A DNA stretch of 64,000 nt from Annona cherimola (lineage: Eukaryota; Streptophyta; Magnoliopsida; Magnoliales; Annonaceae). The notes under the pieces were generated by a model. It had not been told where the DNA came from and did no database searches. It saw only the letters and a program-made list of their open reading frames with translations. Shown here one piece after another: positions 1 through 11,439 of the stretch. The stretch lies in assembly GCA_030490835.1 (NCBI GenBank), contig CM059973.1, forward strand, positions 47,868,008 to 47,932,007. The letters are read 5' to 3'. Both the position numbers and the translations under genes were made by a program. Position 1 is the first letter of the stretch, and each line of letters opens with the position of its first letter.

Positions 1-472
1 AAGCAGACAAGATTTTATAGTGGATCGGGCAACCTCCCTACTCCACTCTTCCAAGCTCACACTCCTTTGTGACTTGGGTTCCACTATTGTATTCCTCAAT
101 ACAATTAGAGTCACTGCTCTCTTCTAGATTCCAGCTCTAGGGGGCTTCAACACAACACAGCACAGGTAGGTGATGAGTTCCACTCCAATCACACACTACC
201 TTGCTTACACTTGATCTTAGTTCCTCAAACTAAATCAAGTTCAATACAAACAAAGAAATAATAAAAGAAGTCTACACTTTACAGATGTGTAGAAGCAATT
301 TGGCGCAGAGAAGAACTCGTAATATAGGCTTTGAAGATTCCGAAATATAGCTCTTGCAATTTGAAGCAAAGTTCTTCCTCTTTGAATGGCTTGATCTCTT
401 TAAAGCTCTTGAATATAGGAGTTAAGCACACTTAATGATTCTCAGCTACTTCCTTCGTCCACCATGAATGCC

Positions 473-479
473 TTTTATA
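473..479 (-). promoter_or_regulatory. Candidate TATA box of the left copia LTR
   Basis: TATAAAA on the minus strand, at the position equivalent to 39606-39612 in array LTR 1, just downstream of a GTCGAC repeat cluster. A second conserved TATAAAA lies nearer the LTR 3' end (plus-strand TTTTATA near 13-19). Which of the two is used cannot be told from sequence. Confidence 0.45.
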
Positions 480-546
480 ATTTTGGAGGGAATCCGAACG
501 TTAGAAGGTAGGTGGCGCGCATTTAATGAGCCAACGTTCGAATAAA

Positions 547-1352
547 TTTCGACCGTTGCGACCCAAGTCGCATGCGGAGTCGACTTCGGATGCGACTTCG
601 CCCAAGTTGCAGATGGAGTCGACTTCGGGTGCGACTTCGCCTCTCCGTCGCAACTTCAAGTTCCAGGTCGGGTCGACTTGGGTATCGACTTGACCCAAGT
701 CGCAGGTGAAGTCGACTTCGGGTGCGACTTCACCTTGTCGGTTGGCTTTGATGAACTTGAATAATTCCGAGATGCTTGTTCCTGCATGCCTTTATTTCTT
801 TTGGATTTCTCATGTCTTTCCTCTTTTATTTGCTCCATGTTTTGTAAGCCTTGAATCATTGAATAACTTCTTGGTCAAGCTTATGCATCTTGTTCTGAAC
901 TTGGATTGATCTTCATAGCTTGAGTTTCTTCATCTTGAGATACGCTTGGAGCTTTGCTTTGGACTTGATAGATTTAAGTTGATCTTGCACCTTTGATTTG
1001 GTTTTGAGAACACTCAAGTTGACTCTTGGAATGAACTTGAAACTGCATCTTTGAGCTTGAGAGCATTAAGTCGAACTTGGGGTCAACTTCGTCCGCGACT
1101 TCGCCCACGCAACTGGAGTCGACTTCGTTTGCGACTTCGGCATTCTTCCATCCCAAAATTCAGGTCTGGAGTGAATCTCCCGACTGAAGTCGATGCTGGA
1201 GTCGACTTCGTTTGCGACTTGGCTTCCCAAGTCGCAAGTGGAGTCGACTTGGCCTGCGACTTCACTTGTTCTTCTCCCATTTTCAACTCTGGACAGATTT
1301 GGCTTCTTGAAGTCGATCTTGGAGACGACTTGGGGAACGACTTGGCCTTCCA
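547..1352 (-). repeat. GTCGAC hairpin modules in the left LTR (two clusters)
   Basis: Two clusters (about 547-735 and 1078-1352) of modules built as AAGTCGCA, then a GTCGAC palindrome, then TGCGACTT, separated by unrelated sequence. They are diverged counterparts of clusters A and B in the array LTRs. Long apparent ORFs on both strands here are by-products of the stop-poor repeat and are not genes. Confidence 0.8.
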
Positions 1353-1480
1353 TACTTCATTTTCTTCAAATGTATATTTCTTAAACATTTCCACGAACGT
1401 GTTAGTAGCCAAGACTTACTCAAATTGATTTGTTAATCATCAAAACATAGATTTAGCTTGTTTTCCACATATTTCCAACA

Positions 1481-4400
1481 TATTTAAACCATGAAAATTC
1501 AAACATTACAGCCTAGCTAGTTTTCACGTCACCTGATTGGGAGTCATATTTTATGAAACCAATAAATTATTTTAATACTAAATTAAACATTATATATACA
1601 TGGATTAATATTCAATTAAAGAAACAACTCATTCCTGTTTAAATTTTTAGAAATTTACAACCTTTCTTTTATCATCCATAAATCATATATTAAACATGAT
1701 TTATACAGATTTAAAAATCTGTTTTGAACATGTTTTCCTGCCTATCATTTTTATCATATAGATATAACAGAAATAAAAATCTGTTTTAAACATCACTTAT
1801 ACTCAATATTTTCAAGCCATATATTAAACACAATTTTAATAGAAATTAAAATCTGTCTAGACATTAATTCAACATGAAATAAAAATCGTAATTAATTGAT
1901 GTAATAATCTGGACGTTAACAATGATCGTCCATGCATTTATATATATACTGGTTATTAAAAATCTTAATAATGATCAGCATCAAACAGGGGATGAAATAG
2001 CATTTCAGAATTAAAACAAAATATCGGGAATAAAAAAAATTAAAGGAAGAACCTGTTTGAAAGCCTGGTACGTCCACCTTTCTTAATTAAATTTCAGCAG
2101 CAAAATTTTTTTAATGTTCTGCCCGTCCAGCAATATGCCTTCCCTTTTGCATTTAAATAATTTTTTTTAAAAGAATGTCGCTGGCCAAACGTTCAGTAGC
2201 AATTAACATTCAGCTAGGAAAATTTTTCAGTTTAATAATTAATCTATTTGTTGAATGATTTAATAGGCAAAATCATGCCAAAATTAATTCAAGTCACATG
2301 AAAATCATACTGATCTTAATTAAAAATCATTAATTCCTGCTGAACGTACACTGCCCCCTTCTTTTGTTTTGTTTTTTTATATTTAACTGATTTTCCCATT
2401 TATTTGCTAAATCATTTAACGATAAAAACTCAAGCTGAATTATTTAAACAATTTTAAATCATGCTGAATTAGTTTAAATCATGCTAAATGATATCTGAAC
2501 GATATCAAATCATATATTCATCCATTAAATAACTTAAATAAAATACAATTGCCATTATTTTATAATTCCAGCAATTATATATATATAATACAACTGCTGA
2601 ATTTTCATAAATCCAGCTATGAATTTTATACGTGAATAAATCTGTTGGGAACGGTAATCCATTCCAAAATTAAAAATTCAATTAAAAATGAAAGAAAGGA
2701 ATTAAATAGAAACTGGCTTGAAGCGTCTTTTAGTTTTGCTTGAAGGAAATTTTTTTTTTTGAATAAAAATGTTGCTACCCTTTGAACTTCCGGCAACTTA
2801 TTTAGCAACATATCATATATATGCTTTTGCCCTTTTTATAATTTACATAAATTGGTTCACGATGGTTAAATTTCATTTAACCCAGCTCACCACTTATTAT
2901 TATCACAGCTGTCTTTTTTTATAATTCTGGCAATTAAATAAATACAGCTCCCCCTCTTACGTGTTTTTTTTATAATTTATTTATTTATTTTATTTTATGT
3001 CCATGCACCGTCCACTTCTTGCTGCCAGCGAGTTTTTCTCTTTTCTCTTTTTCTTTTTTTTTAACGGAAATTCTAGTATTAATAAATTAAATCATAATTG
3101 CCTACATACAAACTTATATATTATGAAAATTTTCCTTATTAATATATATACAATTTCTCACAAAATGCACCTTTTGAAAATTTTTAAAATTTTTTAATTT
3201 TATTTTAATTAACTAATTCATATTTGGATAAAAATATCTTTTTAACATTTTGGAGACATGTTTTCTAAAATTTTATTCCTTCATTAATTTGGGCATATTA
3301 ATTTAAGGTTTGCCTTAAAATTTCACTTTAATCGGAGTTGTGTACCTATTTTTATTTAATTATTGAAAAATGGACATATATATGTCTCCACAAAATTCAC
3401 ATACATTTCAAATGTGAATTTTGAAATTTTCATAATTATTCTAAATAATTCTTCATATCCCATAAAAATTTTCATCTTGAAATAATCATTATAGACTAAC
3501 TTAGGGTCTTTTGAAGCTATCCTTAAAATTAATTATCATAACATTAATTATGATAATAATATTTTTAATCATAATTTTCAAAATTCCAATGTTGATCATG
3601 TAAGTTACCTCATGATCAAGCTATCCTTAAAATTTTATCTCAATTGGACTTCAACATTGTCCAATATAAATTTCCTAAGAAATTCCCGATTTAACCGTAT
3701 TCTTAAATTTCCAAAATGACATGGAAAATGAATTTTAACGAGTTGCCACCTAAGCATTCTCCATCCATTTTTGTCTTTCCGTGATTATCGCTAATTCCTA
3801 CTTTACTTAATCATTTTTCCACTAATTTTTATTTCCCATATGGGTTACACCTGAACCCTTCATTTTATGAGATTTCGATTTTTATCCTTTAGACGATCTC
3901 AAGCTATATTTATTAAGCTTAGAATTCGGGGTTTCACATCTTTATATCATTTTTAACTCAAAAATGAAAAAATCGGTCATTACTTGAAATCCTAGGTTCC
4001 ATTTTTGCTAAAATCATTAACAAATGCTCAAATCAACATATGTAATTCAAAAGAATATGAATTACATCCTAATCATCATGATTTAATCATACAACAACTT
4101 GGTTTAGGATTTTGAGAATTTTCAAGTTAGTTTTCATATCAAAATTCAACCCTTACTTCCCTTTTCACTATCTTGAACTCTTGATCTCATTTAAATCTTT
4201 CAAAAATAATTCAATACCCTTATCAAGGCATCATTACTCATTTAAATCATATTCATGACCCATAACTTGAGGTGAAAAACTTCGGATTAAAGCATTCAAA
4301 ACTTGAAATATACTTACTTGAATTGAATCAAGCTTGAATCCAAACTTTCCTAGCTTGAATCTCTTTCTTTTCTCCCCTTTTTCCTTCTCTTTTCCTTGTT

Positions 4401-5635
4401 GTTTTGGTTCATGCAAGGGTGCCTTATTTGGATAGATTTTCTCTCTCTAATTCACCCTCCTTGCGTGTGGACGTGCCCATGTACATGCTCCCCTTTTTAT
4501 AATTTTTTTTTATCTTTTGGGGCCCACTTTGCCACATCTTAGATAGGGTAATTAAGGGGTATCTTATCCCTTGATGACATGGCTTATTCATGTCCAAGTA
4601 AAATGGGTATATTATCTGATGTGAAAATTCATTAATTCATGGCTAATACTTGGTCTCCAAGCTATCCCCTTGAACCGTCCACATGGAAGCCCCTTATGGC
4701 TTTCTTGGCCACCAAGTCTTCTTCAATTTATGAGCATTTACATGCCCTCTCTCCCTTAGCATAACTAGGTTTTGACTTGGGTTAAAAAAAATCACAAAAT
4801 CCATGTAGAGATCCCCTTGGAAGTCCCCTTTGGATGACACCTCAATGGCCTCACTTAGCTAGCTCATTAGCCTCTTAAACCATGCATTTATCCACTTTAA
4901 TTTTCAAGAATTTTAGCCCTTAAAGTCATCCAAAAAATCTAGCCCAAAGAACCTCCTTTTGACATCTCTCATGGGCATTAAACCAAGCCATTAAACCACT
5001 TGCTTTTACATAAATGCTATGGTACTCTAGGGTGCACAAAGTCAATGCTAGGAACCTTTTTCCAATTAAGATGTTTCTCATGGTAATTAGATTAATCCAA
5101 TTCATCCATACCATAGATTTCATAATTTTATTCATTCGTTTCAAATTTCATCTCAAATCGACGTTTCTACGTTAAGTTTTGAACATTTGAAAATAACTTT
5201 AGAGTGTGAGATTAAAATCAAATAATTATTACCTTAATCTCATCACTTTTGCCTTAATCCAATTCACTCATAAGGTTGAGCTCAAAATTATTAGCTTACC
5301 TTTCAAATTTCATCTCATTTTTCCTTATAGGCGTCAAGTTATGAATTTTTTACGATTTTCCAACATAATTTCATAATTTCCATTTTAATCTCTATTAATT
5401 ATATCATGAAAATTAAAATAAATATTCATGCCAAATTATCACATCATAATCCTCATTAAGCCCCTTTAGTTATCTTGACTCACATTGGGCTGTGGCGATT
5501 AATCTTAATCACCATTCTTAATTGCAAACCCTAATTGCAAAATATCATTAATTCCTAAAAATCATAAATCATCCATAACTCGTTTAAATAATACATGTAT
5601 CATATTTATAGACCTACTTAGGCCTAGGTATCACA
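1481..5635. repeat. AT-rich non-coding repeat DNA, LTR-like family
   Basis: No coding region is supported in these 4.1 kb. The stretch near 3860-4500 resembles 13550-14170: both have a colinear series of motifs ending with a CT-rich tract, a TTTTCTCTCTC block and a GTGGACGTGC block. The same family appears forward at 11440-14597 and 25741-27987 and inverted at 18443-25740. Its right boundary is where the copia fragment begins near 5636. I could not find a convincing left terminus or target-site duplication, so whether this is a solo LTR or several fragments is open. Confidence 0.5.
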
Positions 5636-6345
5636 ACTATCAAGATCGACAAGGATGAAAAGGATAAATCTGTTGAACAAAAATTGTATAGAGGCATGAT
5701 AGGTTCTTTATTATATTTAACTGCTTCTAGACCGGATATTTTGTTCAATGTTTGCATGTATTCTAGATTCCGATCATGTCCTAAAGAATCACATTTAATA
5801 GCTGTAAAAGAATTTTTAGATATTTGATAAATACGACTAATGTAGGACTATGGTATCCAAAGGGGTCAACGTTTGATCTAATCGACTACTCGGATGCGGA
5901 TTTTACCGGTTACAAAGTAGATAGAAAAAGGACTAGTGGAACATGTCACTTTCTTAGAAATATGTTGGTTTCATTATTTTCAAGAAAACAGACTAGTGTT
6001 GCTCTATCACCGCGAAAGCCGAATGTATAGCCGTCGGGAGCTGTTGTGCCCAATTACTTTGGATGAAATAACAACTTAAGGACTTTGATGTTGATTATCA
6101 TGATATTCCAATTAGATGTGATAACACAAGTACTATTTGTTTGACCAAAAATCCTGTGTTGCATTCTAGAAAAAAGCATATAGATGTGGGACATCATTTT
6201 ATTCATGAACATGTTGAAAATCATAATATTTGTTTAGAATATGTCAAAATAAAGGACCAAATTGCAGATATTTTCACCAAACCATTAGCAAAGGAGCCAT
6301 TTTATAAGATTAAGAATGATATGTGTATGATTGAGTTTGATTAGG
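5636..6345 (+). pseudogene. Decayed Ty1/copia RT-RNase H C-terminus
   Basis: Translation in shifting frames matches the last ~230 residues of the array pol (44310-45021). Recognisable blocks are the end of RT ([18 protein letters not shown]), the RNase H start (DYSDADFTGYKVDRK), the NPVLHSRKKHID block and the terminal [11 protein letters not shown]. At least two single-base deletions break the frame (near 5810 in the KRIFRY-equivalent block and near 6008 in the STAEAE-equivalent block), and one stop replaces a codon near 6067. The 5' part is missing. It is a relative of the array family rather than a direct copy, because the sequence after its stop differs from the array 3' region. Confidence 0.9.
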
Positions 6346-6387
6346 AGTGAAATGTGATAGGGGAGTAAATTGGAAAGAATATTGAAA

Positions 6388-6505
6388 ACCAAGTCTGGAG
6401 AGCCAAGTCGACTCCAGTCTGCCCAAGTCGACTTCGCTGGAGTCGACTGCGAAGTCGACTCTGCAAGGGGTGAAGTTGACTTCGGTTAGGGCAAGTCTAC
6501 TCCAG
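6388..6505 (+). repeat. GTCGAC/GTCTAC repeat cluster next to the copia fragment
   Basis: Several AAGTCGACT-type units lie within about 120 bp, directly downstream of the decayed copia pol. They match the modules in the U3 of the array LTRs although the flanking sequence differs. This is probably a U3 remnant of a related copia family. Confidence 0.7.
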
Positions 6506-6989
6506 CGAGGCGCCTCTTGGCCTTCCCGCGCAGCTTCTTCTTCTTCCCTTTCTTTTCTTCTTTCTTTTTATCTTCCTTCTCCTCCTTCGGTGACGACCCT
6601 CTGTCTCTCTTTTTTTAGCTCCCTTTGTAACTCCCTTTGCAATCTTTCCAGCGGCTTTTTCTTTCTTTCTCTCTGATTCCAGCAGCTTCTTCTTCTCTCT
6701 CTTTGATTCCAGCAGCTCTCTTCTCTCACTCATCTCTCTCATCTCCTCTCTATCTGATGGCCGCCGTCATTTTCGGCAACCATCTCCGGCCACCGTTCGT
6801 GCTCATAGCCATCTCCAGCTCTCTCTCTATTTCCTCTCAAACTCCCAAACTCTAGTCTTTATACTCCCCATCAACTGCCCTCTCTCAAAGTCACCATTTC
6901 AAAACCCATCTCATATTATAGATCAATGGCTCTTAAAGCAGTTGCTAAGCCCTCTAAATTGCCCGTAACCGGACAATCCAAATCTAATA
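6506..6989. other. CT-rich low-complexity stretch, no gene supported
   Basis: Plus-strand pyrimidine-rich DNA (TTCTTCTTCC, CTCTCTC runs) to about 6850, then ordinary non-coding sequence up to the Athila LTR. Short ORFs on both strands are low-complexity (SLSLIPAAS or KRKKKRK types) and match no family I know. It may be an LTR or leader part of the neighbouring copia relative. Confidence 0.5.
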
Positions 6990-7826
6990 TGTTCGCAATC
7001 TCACCGCAAGTGCACGGGTCATAGTTTGTAGTATATAAATTATTGATCCACAGGGAATTCGGGACTATAAATTTTGCTTTTAAACGTTTTCATGTCGATT
7101 ATGGTAAATATAATGGAAAAGAAATGAAAAAATAGGAAGAGAAAATTGAAAATTAGAATGAGTAAAGAAAACGAGAGTGCGAGTACCTAGGGTCTAGGAT
7201 TTCACATGCGTCTTTTGCAACAGGTAATGGTATAATGATTTCATCTGGATATTGTTTATTAAAGGAGAACAAATCCTAATTTATCCTTGCACCTTCTCTC
7301 GAAACCTACAAGGCGTACCCTAATTTTCTTAACCACATATTCTCATGGGATTAAGTTAATTAGAATCCATTAAGTTATGTGGTTCGTTCATGGAATTCCT
7401 CAAGGTCATCATACCCATTCTCATGGTCTTAGATTTTTAGGTTTAATATCTTGATTATCGTATATTAGGTTTCCACCTATCGGTTCCATCACCTAATATA
7501 TAGAATCATGCCAAAGTACGGGCCCATGTACAAAGCACGCATTAAAATCACATGATATTAAATTAACAACAGTATCCATCAGAAAATAAATTAAAAACCC
7601 ACACCACGCTACATTGTACACATGCTACATCCCAAATCCAAAATTTAGGGCTTAGCCGAGCATGTTTAAGTCCAAAATAAAATTAAAATTCAAATCCATC
7701 TTAAACAAGACAATTAAAATTAAAAAGGAAAAAGATAAAAAAGCTTATTGGTTTGAAGCTTTCGATGGTGTCTCGGCCGCTCCACGCAACTCGTTGGTCC
7801 GCCTCTTGCCCGTGCTCTCCTCCTAG

Positions 7827-7846
7827 CTCTCTCTCTCTCTCTCTCT
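7827..7846 (+). repeat. (CT)10 microsatellite
   Basis: Twenty bases of perfect CT dinucleotide repeat inside the Athila LTR. Confidence 0.95.
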
Positions 7847-8040
7847 AAATTTCTCTCCAATATTCTGCCGTCAACTCTCTGCTCTCCCCCTATGCACGAA
7901 TCCCTAAGTGCCAACTCCTTGTGTGCTGTATCTAAAATACCCTTCGGGATGCCCTGCATACTTGTTCCATGGTGCTTGGGTGCCAACTCCCTAGAGTCTT
8001 TGTGGTCTAGAAGCTCTCTGGAATGCTTGTATACTATTGA

Positions 8041-8160
8041 AGTGGCGCCTAGGCACCCCACGCCGGCGCCTGGGCGCTTACTCACTAGGAGCTTCTTGTA
8101 GTATGTGGTGTTGGATCTTTTGGCAAAGGCATGTAGGGTGGCGCCTGAGTGCCAGCCTAC
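8041..8160. repeat. GGCGCC palindromic motifs in the first Athila LTR
   Basis: Three TGGCGCCTRGG-type motifs at about 8042, 8064 and 8139. They match the motifs at 15650-15940 in the second Athila LTR, although the two LTRs are otherwise much diverged. Confidence 0.7.
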
Positions 8161-8688
8161 CTGCTTCTTCACTTTGCTCCATTTTGCCTTCCACTCGCCC
8201 GCATGCTTGTGAATTTTTGTCCTTCAATGGACAGCTTGCATGATCTCTGGCAATTAATTTCTGGATGGCTTGATTTTTGCTGCTGATCATGGAAATGGAC
8301 GGTTGGATTCCAGAGGCTGGGTAGCTTGGTGATGGACCGTAATGGTTTTGAGCTAATGCTTTAATGGTCCAGATGGACAGATGACCTCGTGGGGTCCACT
8401 TGAACTTACAAACCTGCATAAAAAATATTTAAATGATTAATTCATCAAAAATCATTAGTGGGTTATCACTATAAAAATTATTTCAAACCTATTTAATTTC
8501 ATGGCAATAATTAAAATGTAATTTCAAGCCAAAAGAATAAAAAATTAATTAAATAACTTGAAACTAATATTTGATGCCTAAATGTTACAAAACCACATTT
8601 TAGAGCAAATTTCACATGAAACTCAATTAATTACCCACCAAATTGGTATAAAATGCCCTGAAGATATATTATTAATTTTCACTCATCA

Positions 8689-8700
8689 AATACCCCCACA
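8689..8700 (-). promoter_or_regulatory. Polypurine tract of the first Athila element
   Basis: Minus strand TGTGGGGGTATT immediately before the LTR start TGATGAG. It is the expected plus-strand primer for reverse transcription. Very similar tracts recur inside the element near 9243 and 10042. Confidence 0.7.
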
Positions 8701-9333
8701 CTTAAACTTTTGTTTGTCTTCAAGCAAATATAAAAGAATTCAAGAATAGATTGCAAAATTTCAAAACTTTGAGCAAAAAGTGGAAATAAATGTTTAGCCA
8801 GTTATCAAAAACTAATGAGAGTATTAAACTAAAAATTTTGAAACATGACACTCTTTGAAAATCTCAGTCAAAAATCCCTTCTCACATGACTAATACTGTA
8901 TACTTTGTCACCTACTTTGCTTTTAATCATTAAGAGTTCAAAAACTCCCGCAATAAACTCCTAATTATCAGATATCTTTCCCTTTTATTTGGTTATTCAA
9001 TACACACTTTCAATAATTCAAATAATGATGTAGAAAATATCAGTCCAGTTACCTCATATACATCTCATCAAGTTTTTACATTTAAATTTTCTCTACCAAC
9101 TCAATTAGCCAATTCATGGGATAAGAAGGGCTTAGTAGGACAATAGATAGGTTTGGTACAAGAAATAAAATTTCAAATATTTTCAAAAAAAATGAACCAT
9201 TTCCACATGACTTGAGCCTCATTTTACAACAGTAAATAATGTTACCCCCACACTTAGTGCTTTTATTTTCTTTCAAGACTGTTCTTACCCTTGGTTTAGC
9301 TTTTTTTTTTTAAACTAAGTCTGGCAATAGTTT

Positions 9334-9355
9334 CCCTCATCATATTTCAGGGTAT
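9334..9355 (-). other. Conserved Athila 3'-region motif (CATATTTCAGGGTAT)
   Basis: Plus strand CTCATCATATTTCAGGGTAT. The same block recurs at 16631-16648 (partial) and 16675-16697 in the second Athila remnant. Function unknown. Confidence 0.7.
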
Positions 9356-10288
9356 CTAAGAAGTCATTTTCATTATTTGCATAGTCAGGAGATCAAACTT
9401 TATTCTCATTTCATTTTTTTTAGCTCAGAATTCAATTTCAAAGTTGGTTCAACTAAGTGCGAATTGTGGTTTAGGAAAAAATTTAAGTCCAGGCTCCAGG
9501 CTCAATGGGGGTAAACAACTGTTACACTTTTAAAGCTAGGCTCGTAAAAAAATTCCTTAATCATGTCCATGAATTGGTTAAATAGAGTTTTGGCTTTGAA
9601 AATTCTTCAACCAAAATAAGATTTTTCATTTATATGGAAAAAACTACCTTCTTAGATGATAATTATGTGTATTAAAGAAACCTTTGATAAATTAGAGAGG
9701 ATTACTCTTGATTTTTGAAAGAAAACAAAATTGGTTCCTTGGTATATCAGTTTCATCAAGTGATTCAAGACAAAAATTTAAGTATTTTTAACAAGTACAT
9801 GCTCAAAAACAAATTTAACATCTCATTAAGGTTCAACTTTTCTTAACTCAAAGATTTTGAAATTCCAAGTATGATTCTCTTACAAGACATACAAGAGTTC
9901 AAAGTGGGGTCTTAATCAATCTAATATCACAATTTATGCAAGAATTATCCAAAATTTTCAAAACTTTTCAAGATGTGACAAAAATTATAATTTTCAAGGT
10001 GGTGCAAGAAATAGTTAGAGAAAATTAAAGCACAGCATTCACCCCTACACTTGAATTTGACATTATCCTCAATGTAAATCATGTCATCAAAATAAAGGGA
10101 GTAATTGTAAAAAATATGAGATGTTAACTTCCCTGTTTCGGCGAGTTAAACCGAATTTTCATCCCATCATGCTTCCTTCCAAGTAAGCTCTGAAAAGTAA
10201 CTAATAAAATTTCAAATTAAAAAGTATCAAAATTCTAAAATAAAAGAAAAACTAAAACTAAGACTCCCCTGAAAGAAAAAGGAAAAGT

Positions 10289-10325
10289 TCGGGTTGCCTC
10301 CCGAGAAGTGCTTGGTTTATAATCG
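10289..10325 (-). other. Conserved post-pol motif (GGGAGGCAACCC)
   Basis: On the minus strand: AAACCAAGCACTTCTC followed by GGGAGGCAACCC. An equivalent with AAACTCAGCGCTGGAT and GGGAGGCAACCC lies at 17541-17572, about 25 bp past the end of the integrase tail. Conservation between two otherwise diverged elements suggests a constrained site. Confidence 0.7.
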
Positions 10326-10653
10326 TGAGCCCGACTACAGTTTGATCATCTTATGTCAACCAACTCGAACTTTCTCATTTCCCTGATTCTTTCTCTTGTG
10401 TCCAGATTTTTCTTGCATTCGTCGTTCTTTGAATTGACCTCCATATTTGCTTGAGAACTTTTCCTATCATTGAACCGCTGCAATTAGTTTTAAAAGAACG
10501 ACAAGAAGGGGAACGAATAGTTATCAGTTTGTCAGCTTTTCTCTTTTGTTCATCAGATTTCTGTTGTTTCAATCTCCTGCTTTCAGATGTTGCCACCGAT
10601 TTAGCAATTTATTGATTCAAGTCTTCCACAGCTTCTCCTTTACTTATGTACAT

Positions 10654-11439
10654 CTAGGTTAGATTGCTTGAAATTTCTTTGACTATTGACTCATTGAACA
10701 TGTCAACCTGTAAACGAGAGGTACCGAGAGAGGGGTTCTTCATGGTCGAGAAGAGGTTGAATTCCATTTTCTCATCTTCAACTGTCAGAGAAAGTTGACC
10801 ATTCTTGACGTCTATGATGGCTCCAGCAGTGGCTAAGAAAGATCGTCTAAGAATGATTGGAATTTGGCGGTCCTCCTCCATGTCGAGGTCTAAAAAGTCG
10901 ACTGGGATGAACAGCTTGCCGACTTTCAAGGGAATGTCTTCAAGAATGCCAATCGGGAATTTGATTGATCGATCGGCCAGTTGAAGAGACTTAGAAGTTG
11001 GTTTTGGATCGCCGATGTTCAACTTTTTACAGATGGAGAGAGGGATCAGACTTACACTAGCTCTGAGATTATATAGCGCCTTTCTAATTTGGACATTCCC
11101 AAGAGAACAAGGAATAGAGAAGCTCCTAGGATCTTTTAGCTTTTCAGGTAGCTTGTTCTGCAAGATGGTGCTACACTCCTCAGTCTGTGCAATGGTTCCA
11201 TGCTCCTCGAGCTTTCTTTTGTTGGACAGAATCTCCTTTAGGAATTTTGCATAAGTTGGCATATGAGAGATCATGTCGAGAAATGGCACACTGATTAATA
11301 AGTTCTTAAGTGTTGAAATAAATTTCTCGAACTGCTTTGGAAGTTTTGCCTGTCTTTGCCTTTGAGGGAAGGGAATAGGAGGTTTCTAAGGAGGTGGTGG
11401 TATATACGGCTTCTCCACCATTGGTTGGGGTTGTGGCTC
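10654..11439 (-). pseudogene. Athila-type gag C-terminus and aspartic protease, inactivated
   Basis: The minus-strand frame from about 11435 to 10654 contains the Athila hallmark blocks: PFPQRQRQAKLPKQFEKF, the MPTYAKFLKEILSNKRKLEE segment, LPEKLKDPRSFSIPC, SLQLADRSIKFPIGILED, KLFIPVDFLDLDMEED, PIILRRSFLATAGAIIDVKNG. This is the gag-protease junction of that lineage. The protease active-site block reads ALYNLRASVSL: the catalytic Asp of the D-x-G-A motif is Asn and its Gly is Arg, and the later LGRPF-type block reads LRRSF. Catalysis should be lost. An in-frame stop lies near 11386. Upstream coding sequence is cut off at about 11440 by another repeat, and downstream RT is absent. Confidence 0.85.

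Larger units (their letters stand above)
1..1480 (-). mobile_element. Ty1/copia LTR, minus strand, cut by the window edge
   Basis: The reverse complement matches the LTRs at 38755-60102 over almost their whole length, with scattered substitutions and indels. The LTR 5' end is at 1480, where the plus strand reads CCAACA, i.e. TGTTGG on the minus strand. Base 1 lies about 165 bp short of the LTR 3' end. No polypurine tract lies to the right of 1480, so this is either the 5' LTR of a minus-strand element extending left of the window or a solo LTR. It holds the GTCGAC repeat clusters at about 547-735 and 1078-1352 and only one copy of the 50-bp block that is duplicated in LTRs 1, 2 and 4 of the array. 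Its divergence makes it clearly older than the array. Confidence 0.9.
6990..8688 (-). mobile_element. Athila-type Ty3/gypsy 3' LTR
   Basis: On the minus strand the LTR reads TGATGAG...GCGAACA, about 1.7 kb, and sits directly downstream of a purine tract (TGTGGGGGTA, 8691-8700) and of an Athila-like internal region. The 7000-7080 end has the sequence style typical of plant gypsy LTR 3' ends (CCGCAAGTGCACGGGTC, GATCCACAGGGAA on the plus strand). It includes a (CT)10 microsatellite and GGCGCC palindromic motifs. The matching 5' LTR is not in the window, so the boundaries rest on TG/CA and PPT placement only. Confidence 0.65.
8701..10653 (-). mobile_element. Non-coding 3' internal region of the first Athila element
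   Basis: About 2 kb between protease and PPT with no RT, RNase H or integrase detectable, so the element has lost its pol core or is a non-autonomous derivative. It holds PPT-like tracts near 9243 and 10042, the CATATTTCAGGGTAT motif (9334-9355) and a GGGAGGCAACCC-type motif (10289-10325), all shared with the second Athila remnant. A short minus ORF at 10375-10596 is lysine-rich and unrecognised. Confidence 0.6.

Noticed and set aside
1481..5635. Host gene in the AT-rich left region
   Set aside because: No ORF above about 70 codons with any recognisable content, and parts match other non-coding repeat copies in the window.
6470..6855. Ser/Leu-rich plus ORFs and Lys/Arg-rich minus ORF
   Set aside because: Products of a pyrimidine-rich low-complexity stretch.
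7720..8172. 150-aa minus-strand ORF
   Set aside because: Lies wholly in an Athila LTR, with low-complexity Arg/Glu runs from the CT repeat. No recognisable domain.
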